NCBI GenBank assembly: GCA_965205905.1
Contig: CBDBHZ010000012.1
Span: forward strand, 310,001-374,000
Length of the DNA stretch: 64,000 nucleotides
Direction of reading: 5' to 3'
Origin: JAHZMA01 sp965205905
Lineage (GTDB): Bacteria > Pseudomonadota > Alphaproteobacteria > JABAAW01 > JAHZMA01
Part shown: one piece after another, positions 16,981-24,683 of the stretch
How positions within the stretch are numbered: the stretch's first letter is position 1
Layout: each line of letters begins with the position of its first letter
The notes under the pieces: generated by a model
Seen by the model: only the letters and a program-made list of their open reading frames with translations
The model's database searches: none
What the model was told of the DNA's origin: nothing
Position numbers and translations under genes: made by a program

Positions 16981-17988
16981 TCAAACTTTTGCCATGATTC
17001 TAGCAACATCAATCATGCGGAGCGAGAATGCCCATTCATTATCATACCATGCGCCAACACGGATAAAATCATCGGCAATAATTTGCGTCTGCCCCATATC
17101 AAAGATACAGCTTGCGGGGTGATGCGTGAAATCAATCGATACCAGTGGCTCATCACTATAGGCAAGCACATTTTTTAGTTCATTTTCGCTTGCCTTGATA
17201 ATCGCCTGATGAATCGTATCAACACTCACTTTTTTGCGCGCTGAGAATGTTAAATCAACAAAGGATACATTGGCGGTTGGCACGCGCATAGAACAGCCAT
17301 CTAATCGCCCTTCAAGTTCTGGAATAACCTGACTGACCGAGCTTGCCGCACCCGTTGTGGTTGGCACAATAGAAAGCCCCGCAGCCCGCGCACGGCGGAA
17401 ATCCTTATGGCTGGCATCAACCAGATTTTGGTCGCCCGTATAAGCATGAATCGTCGTCATGTAACCTTTTTCTATGCCCGCAACCTCATTCATGATTTTG
17501 GCAAGGGGGGCAATGCAGTTGGTGGTGCAAGAAGCGTTAGAAATAACTTTATGGTCAGGCTTAATAGCGTGATGGTTAATGCCATAAACCACCATTAAAT
17601 CAGCTTGCTTGCAAGGCGCTGATACCAATATTTTTTTGGCACCGCCAATGGTAATATGTTGCTCTGCCGCTTTTTTATCGTTAAATTTACCACTACATTC
17701 TAGCACAATATCAACATTATGTGCGCGCCAATCTATCGTCTGTAAATCGCGGCTGTTCATTAAAGCCACTTTGCCATGTGGGGTGATAAGAGTGTCGCCC
17801 TCAATGCTAACAGGCACATTGCAAACGCCATGCACAGAATCATATTTCAGCAAATGTTGGGCAAGTTCGGGCTTGCTGATGGCATTGAGTGCGCTGATAT
17901 GATAATCGGGGTTGGGGTCTTCTAACCATGCGCGGAATATTAACCTACCGATGCGTCCAAATCCGTTGATAGCCCATTGTTGTAACAT
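16981..17988 (-). CDS. gap: Glyceraldehyde-3-phosphate dehydrogenase, type I
   Basis: Glycolytic/gluconeogenic enzyme of 335 residues. The nucleotide-binding motif NGFGRIGR is at 8-15 and the active-site block SNASCTTNCIAPLAK carries the catalytic Cys. Later TTTGAA and YDNEWAFS are canonical. The residue after beta-strand 2, usually Asp in NAD-specific enzymes (the VND position), is Ala here (ALNA, A36), so NADP may be accepted. No pgk, tkt or fba lies nearby. The gene has its own upstream gap and is followed 71 bp later by fliN. Confidence 0.93.
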   Translation of the reverse strand: MLQQWAINGFGRIGRLIFRAWLEDPNPDYHISALNAISKPELAQHLLKYDSVHGVCNVPVSIEGDTLITPHGKVALMNSRDLQTIDWRAHNVDIVLECSGKFNDKKAAEQHITIGGAKKILVSAPCKQADLMVVYGINHHAIKPDHKVISNASCTTNCIAPLAKIMNEVAGIEKGYMTTIHAYTGDQNLVDASHKDFRRARAAGLSIVPTTTGAASSVSQVIPELEGRLDGCSMRVPTANVSFVDLTFSARKKVSVDTIHQAIIKASENELKNVLAYSDEPLVSIDFTHHPASCIFDMGQTQIIADDFIRVGAWYDNEWAFSLRMIDVARIMAKV

Positions 17989-18081
17989 TTTATTCTCCTT
18001 ATATCAGCAATATGCAAGTAATTTAACGATAATTATGTTTAAAATCAAGTTGGTGATTAAAATTTGTTATCAAACTGAGAG

Positions 18082-18900
18082 TTATTTTTCATTATATTTA
18101 GGGTCGCTATATGGAATATCTTCAGGGTTAGCTAGACTGATATTGCTATATAAATCTTCAGACCGCTTTAAGAATAGCATCAAAATATCAGCGGCATTTG
18201 AGGTAAAGTTAAAAATTGTATGTTCAAAAACAAGATTTTCACCGGGTTTTATCGGCTTGGGTGGCATTTTGACACGGGTAACATATTCCTCAGTCCCATA
18301 GATATTGACAAGCGAAAGACGCAATGTTGGCACAACAGCCTCTTGCCCACTCACATTGGTAATGGTGCTTCTAATATTTAAGATTCTCTCTAAATTTCTA
18401 AATTGCACTGAAAACTGGGTGTCGGTAATAACAAAACCCTTCACATTGGTTTTTTCATCTACATCCAGATTAACAGTGTTATAAATTTTTGAGAGGGCAG
18501 GGAATTGTGCCACTAATATATCGCGGTAAAATACCGAATAGGTTACCATAGAAAAAGTAACCACAATCAGAATAAGCCATGCGGTGAAAATAAGACTTTG
18601 CCGAACGCGTCTGCTTTGATAATCCGAAACATAAGCCGATTTCAGCAGTGATGGCATGTTATCACCGGGTAGCCTATCAATCGCAATCGCATCATGTCCG
18701 CCATAAGAAATAGAGGGCGCTGCACCATCATCAAGAAACACATCAACCGAAACATCTGTTTCGGGAATATCAGCATAGATGGCGGGGTCTACAAACCATT
18801 CATGGTTGCAAATACCACATTGCACCTGTTTGCCAACACTCTCTAATGCGCTTTTTCTTACATCAAAAATCGATGTGCAATAGGGGCAGGAAATATGCAT
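18082..18900 (-). CDS. Zinc-ribbon (MJ0042-type) membrane protein
   Basis: A 272-residue protein widely found in Alphaproteobacteria but functionally uncharacterised. It starts with an N-terminal zinc ribbon with paired cysteines, CPYC at residues 5-8 and CGIC near residue 28, with a DVRKSAL spacer. A single membrane segment lies mid-protein (AWLILIVVTFSMVTYSVFY). The C-terminal domain is beta-rich (FRNLERILNIRSTITNVSGQ) and resembles extracytoplasmic FxLYD/DUF3426-like domains. ATG at 18900 places the ribbon at the very N-terminus, as in the family; the frame upstream to 18972 is not expected to be coding. Confidence 0.75.
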   Translation of the reverse strand: MHISCPYCTSIFDVRKSALESVGKQVQCGICNHEWFVDPAIYADIPETDVSVDVFLDDGAAPSISYGGHDAIAIDRLPGDNMPSLLKSAYVSDYQSRRVRQSLIFTAWLILIVVTFSMVTYSVFYRDILVAQFPALSKIYNTVNLDVDEKTNVKGFVITDTQFSVQFRNLERILNIRSTITNVSGQEAVVPTLRLSLVNIYGTEEYVTRVKMPPKPIKPGENLVFEHTIFNFTSNAADILMLFLKRSEDLYSNISLANPEDIPYSDPKYNEK

Positions 18901-19100
18901 ATATTTGTCTCTATTATCAGTAGCATGGTTGCTATTACGATATAACATAAACAGTCTAAGGCTAGCAAGCAATCAGTTTATGATAAAATATTATAATTGC
19001 ACTGTATAAATATGCCTTGCTGTGTTAATATTGCAAAAAGTAACGACATATAATATTACCAGCGATGTCGCTTACATATTGAGGGGATGATTGCTTTAAG

Positions 19101-20366
19101 ATGCAGGAAAATATAACAAACAGAACGATTTTCTGCCGTGATAATCTTGATATTATGCGGGGGATGGATACAGAATCTATCGACCTCATCTATCTTGACC
19201 CACCTTTTAACACAAAAAAAACATTTACTGCCCCGATTGGCAGCAGTGCAGAGGGGGCTTCGTTTTCTGATATTTTCCGTGAAGAAGATGTGAAAGATGA
19301 GTGGTTGCTAGATATTAAAGAAGATTTTTTTTCTATCCATGAATTTCTAAATTCTGTCAAAAATATAGAAGGGCGCACATCTTATAATTTTTGTTATCTT
19401 GCTTATATGGCGATTCGATTGATAGAATGCCATCGTATCTTAAAAGATACGGGTAGCCTATATTTACATTGCGACCCAACCATGAGCCATTATTTAAAAA
19501 TTCTGCTAGATTGTATTTTTGGTGAGAAGAAATTTAGGAATGAAATTATATGGAGTTACCAACGGTGGACGGGCGCAACAAAGAATTTTCAAAAAATGCA
19601 CGATATTATTTTATTTTATGCCAAAAACAACAATAACTTTACCATGATTAGCGAGCCCTATAGCGATAAATCAAAACATAAGGGGCGGCGATTTACAACC
19701 ACGCAAAAGGGCGCCATCACAGGTCAAGAATATATCAATGCGAACCGCGAAAAAGCAATGCGTGACGTTTGGGAAATATCAATATTGAATAGCCAAGCCA
19801 AAGAGCGCACGGGCTATCCCACTCAAAAACCTCTTGCTTTGCTAGAACGCATTATCAAAGCCTCTTGCCCCGAAAATGGTATCGTGCTTGACCCCTTTTG
19901 CGGTTGCGCCACCACATGTATTGCGGCTGAACGATTGGGCAAAAAATGGATAGGCATTGATATATCAGTAAAAGCTTACGAATTGGTGCGTGAGAGGCTG
20001 GCAAAAGAAGTGGAGTGGGAAGATAGCCTGTTCCATGAAGAGTTGGTGAATTTTCAAACAAATCCGCCTAACCGCACTGATATTGGGCAAGATACGCAAG
20101 TAAAAAAATATGTCTATATTATATCGCATCAGCAATATCAGGGCGAATATAAAGTCGGGATTGCGTCTGATGTAAAATCAAGGCTGAATAGCTATCAAAC
20201 GGGCGATCCTAACCGTGCCTATCACTTAGAATATTCATTTCATACGCCATATTTTCGGGCGATAGAAAACTATATTCATGAAAAATATGATAATAAACAT
20301 GAATGGGTGAGTGGTGAATTAAAGGATATTATTAAAGATATTGAAAATTATCAATCAAACGGGTAA
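19101..20366 (+). CDS. DNA methyltransferase fused to a C-terminal GIY-YIG-like (T5orf172/MUG113) domain
   Basis: A 421-residue beta-class DNA methylase. Motif IV YLDPPFN is at residues 31-37, then CDPTMSHYLKILLD, FRNEIIWSYQ, ERTGYPTQKPLALLERI and SAM motif DPFCGCATTC. After a PPNRTD linker, residues 337-421 form a GIY-YIG-like domain: YVYII, then YKVGIA, an Arg at about 361, a conserved Glu in AIENYIHE and EWVSG. It matches the HNH-tailed methylase at 15011-16252 closely through the catalytic part but not in the tail. The composition is Lys/Asn-rich, more AT-rich than its neighbours. Nuclease activity of the tail is not proven; such domains can also only bind DNA. Confidence 0.87.
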   Translation: MQENITNRTIFCRDNLDIMRGMDTESIDLIYLDPPFNTKKTFTAPIGSSAEGASFSDIFREEDVKDEWLLDIKEDFFSIHEFLNSVKNIEGRTSYNFCYLAYMAIRLIECHRILKDTGSLYLHCDPTMSHYLKILLDCIFGEKKFRNEIIWSYQRWTGATKNFQKMHDIILFYAKNNNNFTMISEPYSDKSKHKGRRFTTTQKGAITGQEYINANREKAMRDVWEISILNSQAKERTGYPTQKPLALLERIIKASCPENGIVLDPFCGCATTCIAAERLGKKWIGIDISVKAYELVRERLAKEVEWEDSLFHEELVNFQTNPPNRTDIGQDTQVKKYVYIISHQQYQGEYKVGIASDVKSRLNSYQTGDPNRAYHLEYSFHTPYFRAIENYIHEKYDNKHEWVSGELKDIIKDIENYQSNG

Positions 20367-20410
20367 TATCATATATAACTATAAAAATGGTTCGGAGGTA
20401 AAAGATAAGA

Positions 20411-20998
20411 GTGATGACTGATAAGCAAATAATCTATATTGGTATGGGGAGCAATGTCGGTGATAGGAATCAGCATTTTAATAGAGCGATTGCTGTTTTA
20501 TCGCAAAATATAGAGATACAACAATTATCGCATCGCTTTGTTAGCAAGGCAATGTATAACACCCAACAAGATGATTTCTTAAATATGGTGATACGTGGCG
20601 CAAGCTTTATGTCGGCACGCCAGATACTCACCTTCTTTAAGCAGATTGAACAAAGTTTTGGACGTGATTTACAGGCGGCGCGCTATGGCCCACGTCCGCT
20701 TGATATAGATTTGCTATTTTATGGCAACCATATCATTGATGAGGCTGACTTAAAAGTGCCGCACCCCTTATTGTATGAGCGCAATTTCGTGCTAGAGCCG
20801 TTAGTGCAAGTGGCTGATAATGATTTTTACGACCCTCATTCAGGCAAACGTGCAACGCAACTATTGACAGATTTGTTTCGCAATCAGGGCAGAACAATTC
20901 CTTTTGCTACCAAGCATGAGCCAGCATCGCGTGTTGTGAAGCCGCTTTATCAAAAAGCATCGCAAGCCCAACCGACCATCCGAAAGCTTGTCTTGTGA
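20411..20998 (+). CDS. folK: 2-amino-4-hydroxy-6-hydroxymethyldihydropteridine pyrophosphokinase
   Basis: Transfers pyrophosphate from ATP to hydroxymethyl-dihydropterin, the step before FolP. The 195-residue protein begins IYIGMGSNVGDR and carries the HPPK signature ARYGPRPLDIDLLFYG followed by VPHPLLYERNFVLEPL. A strong GGAGG is at 20394-20398; the GTG at 20411 is closer to it than the ATG at 20414, so either start is possible. The stop overlaps the next gene (GTGA). It is distant from folB-folP despite belonging to the same pathway. Confidence 0.93.
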   Translation: MMTDKQIIYIGMGSNVGDRNQHFNRAIAVLSQNIEIQQLSHRFVSKAMYNTQQDDFLNMVIRGASFMSARQILTFFKQIEQSFGRDLQAARYGPRPLDIDLLFYGNHIIDEADLKVPHPLLYERNFVLEPLVQVADNDFYDPHSGKRATQLLTDLFRNQGRTIPFATKHEPASRVVKPLYQKASQAQPTIRKLVL

Positions 20999-22839
20999 TT
21001 GCTGATTATCTTAATGACTTTCACATGTGGGCAGTATTTGCGATTGTTGTGGGGAGTTTTTATCTTTATGCCAGTCAAAAATTACCGATGGAGGTAACGG
21101 CATTTGGTATTATTGTCGCCCTTATTTTATTATTTTATATCGCGCCATATCAAAAACAGGTTTTGGATTATCAAGATTTACTGTTTGGTTTTGCCAACCC
21201 CGCGCTTATCACATTGCTATGTTTGCTGGTGTTGGGCGAGGCTGTAAATCGCACAGGCATGTTAGATAGGCTAACTGAAAAAATCATTAAAATTGCTGCG
21301 GGCTATCGCATGATAGCGATTATTTTCTCGTTCACGATTGTGCTGGTGATTAGCGGTTTTCTTAATAATATTCCGGTGGTGATGCTGTTTATTCCAGTGA
21401 TTTTCAAAATCTGTCGACGTTTCCGCGTGCCGCCCGGTCGCTATATGATGTCGCTCAGTTTCTTTTCAATATTAGGCGGGATGACGACGTTAATCGGCTC
21501 TTCTACAAATCTTTTGGTGTCGTCGGCATTGATTGCGATGGGCAGAGAGGGTTTTGACTTTTTCACTTTTACCGCGCCCGGTATCATCATGGTGATTAGT
21601 GGTGGTTTTTATGTGTTCTTTATCATGCCGTTTATTATGAAGCATTTAGGCGAGCAGAAAACGCCCGCCGAAAGCCATGAACGCGATATTTTCTTTATGC
21701 AATTTACCCTTAATGATGAGTTGAAATTGGTGGGTAAAAGCGCGGATGGTGAGGGAAAATTTGAAGAGTTGCCTGATACAGTTCAGTTGCAATTTGTGAA
21801 ACGCGGTAAGAAAATATTTCATCCGCCTTTTCAATCGGTAACCTTAAATAAAGGCGATGTGATGGTGGTGGCGGCAACCCAAGAAGAATTTGAAAAAATG
21901 AGCCAAAATCAAAGCCTTGAAGTGTTTTCTGGCAATGTTGACAATGATGATGAGCATAAAGCAGAAGTAAAGCCAGAGGTAAAATCATTGGGACGTGCCG
22001 AAGTGGTGGTGGTGCCAAATTCATCAATGGTGAATCGCACCATCAGCTCCATCCGCTTTTTTGACCGCTATGATTGTGCAGTGCTAGGCATTAAGCGCAA
22101 GCGGGCAAAGATTACCCAACAGATTGATGATGTTAAACTTGAGGGTGGTGATGTTTTATTATTGCAAGGCGACCGTGAGAGTCTGTTGCAATTAAAGCGC
22201 AGCCGCAATATGATTCTGATGGAGCACTCGCTCAGCGAAGTGAGTTCAGTCAATTTTCTCAAACGTTCGGTATTGATTTTTAGCTTGGTGATGCTGTTTG
22301 CTGCCACTGGCACTGTGCCGATTTTGTTAGCGACCTTAGTGGGCGTGTTGGCGATGTTTGTCTTAAAAATTATCAGTGTACCTAATGCGTTAGGGGTAAT
22401 GGATGGTAAAATCATTCTGGTGATTAGCGCGTCATTGGCGTTGGGATTGGCGTTAGAGGTAACTGGCGGTGCCAGCCTTATCGCGATATTATTTGTGCAA
22501 TTAATGGGCAACAGCTCACCTGCCATCGTGCTATCGCTGTTTTTCCTCATCACGGCTTTATTATCTAATATGCTTTCTACCAAAGCGACAGCGGTTTTAT
22601 TCACGCCGATTGCGGTTGGCATTGCGAATCATTTGGGCGTTGATGCTTTGCCATTTGTGATTGCGGTTGTGTTTGCTTCTAATTGTTCATTTGCATCACC
22701 GATTGGTTATCAAACCAATCTGCTGGTGATGGGACCGGGTGGCTATGAGTTTAAAGATTTCTTGAAAGCAGGCTTGCCTTTGATTATGGTATGCTGGCTA
22801 ACATTTACTGTGTTGGCATTTACTTTCTTTAATTTATAA
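20995..22839 (+). CDS. SLC13-type anion permease with two TrkA-C regulatory domains
   Basis: A 614-residue inner-membrane transporter of the DASS/ArsB superfamily. N-terminal membrane segments contain GFLNNIPVVMLFIPV and LGGMTTLIGSSTNLLVSS, a re-entrant hairpin with the SSTN signature. A cytoplasmic insert (about 215-405) holds two TrkA-C-like units, the second with VPNSSMVNRTISS and the repeated pattern KRGKKIFHPP / KRKRAKITQQ. The C-terminal half repeats the transport fold with ASNCSFASPIGYQTN. Substrates in this family include sulfate, silicate and dicarboxylates; none can be assigned here. GTG start overlaps the folK stop. Confidence 0.85.
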   Translation: MIADYLNDFHMWAVFAIVVGSFYLYASQKLPMEVTAFGIIVALILLFYIAPYQKQVLDYQDLLFGFANPALITLLCLLVLGEAVNRTGMLDRLTEKIIKIAAGYRMIAIIFSFTIVLVISGFLNNIPVVMLFIPVIFKICRRFRVPPGRYMMSLSFFSILGGMTTLIGSSTNLLVSSALIAMGREGFDFFTFTAPGIIMVISGGFYVFFIMPFIMKHLGEQKTPAESHERDIFFMQFTLNDELKLVGKSADGEGKFEELPDTVQLQFVKRGKKIFHPPFQSVTLNKGDVMVVAATQEEFEKMSQNQSLEVFSGNVDNDDEHKAEVKPEVKSLGRAEVVVVPNSSMVNRTISSIRFFDRYDCAVLGIKRKRAKITQQIDDVKLEGGDVLLLQGDRESLLQLKRSRNMILMEHSLSEVSSVNFLKRSVLIFSLVMLFAATGTVPILLATLVGVLAMFVLKIISVPNALGVMDGKIILVISASLALGLALEVTGGASLIAILFVQLMGNSSPAIVLSLFFLITALLSNMLSTKATAVLFTPIAVGIANHLGVDALPFVIAVVFASNCSFASPIGYQTNLLVMGPGGYEFKDFLKAGLPLIMVCWLTFTVLAFTFFNL

Positions 22840-22865
22840 TATTATTTTTTGAAAAGGATTGATAG

Positions 22866-24659
22866 ATGCATGATTATCGGACGCATCATTGTTACGAATT
22901 GACTCTGAAACAAGCGGGGAACTCTGTTAAATTATCGGGTTGGGTAGATAGAAAACGCGACCATGGCGGTTTATTATTTATTGATTTGCGCGATATGTAT
23001 GGTATCACGCAATGTGTGGTGGAAGAAAATTCACCCTTATTTGCTGAGCTCACCAATGTACCACTAGAATCAGTACTTTGTGTTGATGGTGAGGTGCAAC
23101 CGCGCACTGCCGAAACCATCAATAAAGATTTAGGCACAGGCGAGATTGAAGTCCGCGTGAGGCAAGTTGAAATGTTATCGGAAGCGGCGGCATTGCCGAT
23201 GCCCGTTAATCAGGAAAGCAGTGATTATCCTGAAGATATAAGGTTGCGCTATCGTTATCTGGATTTACGAAAGCGTGATATGATGAATAATATTATATTG
23301 CGTAACCGTGTGGTGAAACTATTGCGGGAAAAAATGCACGCCCGTGGTTTTCAAGAGTTTCACACGCCGATTCTAACGGCAAGCTCGCCCGAAGGTGCGC
23401 GTGATTTTTTGGTGCCTAGCCGTTTGCATCCGGGTAAATTTTACGCATTGCCACAAGCACCGCAACAATTTAAGCAATTATTGATGGTGGCAGGGTTTGA
23501 TAAATATTTCCAAATCGCGCCATGTTTTCGCGATGAAGATGCGCGCCGAGACCGCTCGCCCGGTGAGTTTTATCAGCTGGATTTTGAAATGGCATTCGCC
23601 ACCCAACAAGATGTGTTTGATGTGATTGAACCCGTGCTTCACGAATTATTTACCGAATGTTCCGATAAAACAGTTAGTCCCTATCCGTTTCAGCAAATCA
23701 CCTATCATGATGCGATGAATAAATATGGCTCGGATAAGCCCGATTTGCGTAATCCGTTATTGATACAAGAAGTTACCGAAATTTTTGAAGGCTCTGATTT
23801 TAAGATTTTTGCAAAATTGATTGCTGAAAAAGACTTTATCGTTCGTGGTATTATCGTGCCAGATGCGGCAGCACAGCCACGTTCATTCTTTGACAAGCTC
23901 AATGATTGGGCGCGGTCGGCAGGGCAGGCAGGGCTTGGCTATATCAGCTTTAAAATGGAAGGTAGCGAGGGCGGTGAAGGCCCTATTGCGAAAAATCTTG
24001 ACGATGCACGGATTGCTCAATTAAAACAACTCACCAATATTAAGCAGGGCGATGCGGTGTTTTTTGCATGTGGTAAGCCGCATGAATCAGCGCAATTTGC
24101 AGGGCAGGCGCGGACTAAAATTGCCGAAACGCTGGATTTGATTAAGAATGATTCATTCCAATTTTGTTGGATTACTGATTTTCCATTTTATGAGCTTGAT
24201 GAAAAAACAGGCAAAGTGATTTTCTCGCATAATCCTTTTTCTATGCCACAAGGCGGGTTAGATGCGCTTAATAATAGTGACCCACTCGCGATTAAAGCAT
24301 GGCAATATGATATTGTGTGTAATGGGATTGAGCTTTCATCAGGGGCGATTCGAAATCATCGCACTGATATAATGCTGAGAGCGTTTGAAATTGCGGGCTA
24401 TTCTAAAGAGCAAGTGGAACAAGAATTTGGCGGTATGCTAACCGCATTTTCGTATGGTGCGCCACCACATGGCGGGGCGGCACCAGGTCTTGAGCGCATT
24501 GTGATGTTATTGGCTGATACGCCGAATATTCGCGAGATTGTGCCATTCCCAATGACGCAAACCGCGCAAGATTTAATGACGGGCGCACCGCTTGCGATTG
24601 ATGAGAAGCTGTTAGAAGAGGTGCATATTCGCGTGAAAATGCCGATTTTACCTGAATAA
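22866..24659 (+). CDS. aspS: Aspartyl-tRNA synthetase, probably non-discriminating
   Basis: Class II synthetase of 597 residues in the bacterial layout: N-terminal OB fold, catalytic core split by a GAD domain, C-terminal extension. Motif 2 is FRDEDARRDRSPGEFYQLD and motif 3 ends GGAAPGLERIVMLL. The OB fold reads WVDRKRDHGG, with His (H33) at the position where discriminating enzymes such as E. coli AspRS have Leu. His there marks enzymes that also charge tRNA-Asn, which implies a GatCAB amidotransferase elsewhere in the genome. No gatCAB or asnS is in the window. Confidence 0.94.
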   Translation: MHDYRTHHCYELTLKQAGNSVKLSGWVDRKRDHGGLLFIDLRDMYGITQCVVEENSPLFAELTNVPLESVLCVDGEVQPRTAETINKDLGTGEIEVRVRQVEMLSEAAALPMPVNQESSDYPEDIRLRYRYLDLRKRDMMNNIILRNRVVKLLREKMHARGFQEFHTPILTASSPEGARDFLVPSRLHPGKFYALPQAPQQFKQLLMVAGFDKYFQIAPCFRDEDARRDRSPGEFYQLDFEMAFATQQDVFDVIEPVLHELFTECSDKTVSPYPFQQITYHDAMNKYGSDKPDLRNPLLIQEVTEIFEGSDFKIFAKLIAEKDFIVRGIIVPDAAAQPRSFFDKLNDWARSAGQAGLGYISFKMEGSEGGEGPIAKNLDDARIAQLKQLTNIKQGDAVFFACGKPHESAQFAGQARTKIAETLDLIKNDSFQFCWITDFPFYELDEKTGKVIFSHNPFSMPQGGLDALNNSDPLAIKAWQYDIVCNGIELSSGAIRNHRTDIMLRAFEIAGYSKEQVEQEFGGMLTAFSYGAPPHGGAAPGLERIVMLLADTPNIREIVPFPMTQTAQDLMTGAPLAIDEKLLEEVHIRVKMPILPE

Positions 24660-24683
24660 CTGCCTTGATTAATGAGATAAAAT

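Noticed and set aside
6700..20400. Genomic island or prophage carrying the methyltransferases
   Set aside because: No integrase, transposase, tRNA attachment site or phage gene was seen, and housekeeping genes alternate with the methylases.
22068..22622. 184-residue minus-strand frame inside the SLC13 permease
   Set aside because: Antisense shadow of membrane-segment codons; no ribosome site or family match.
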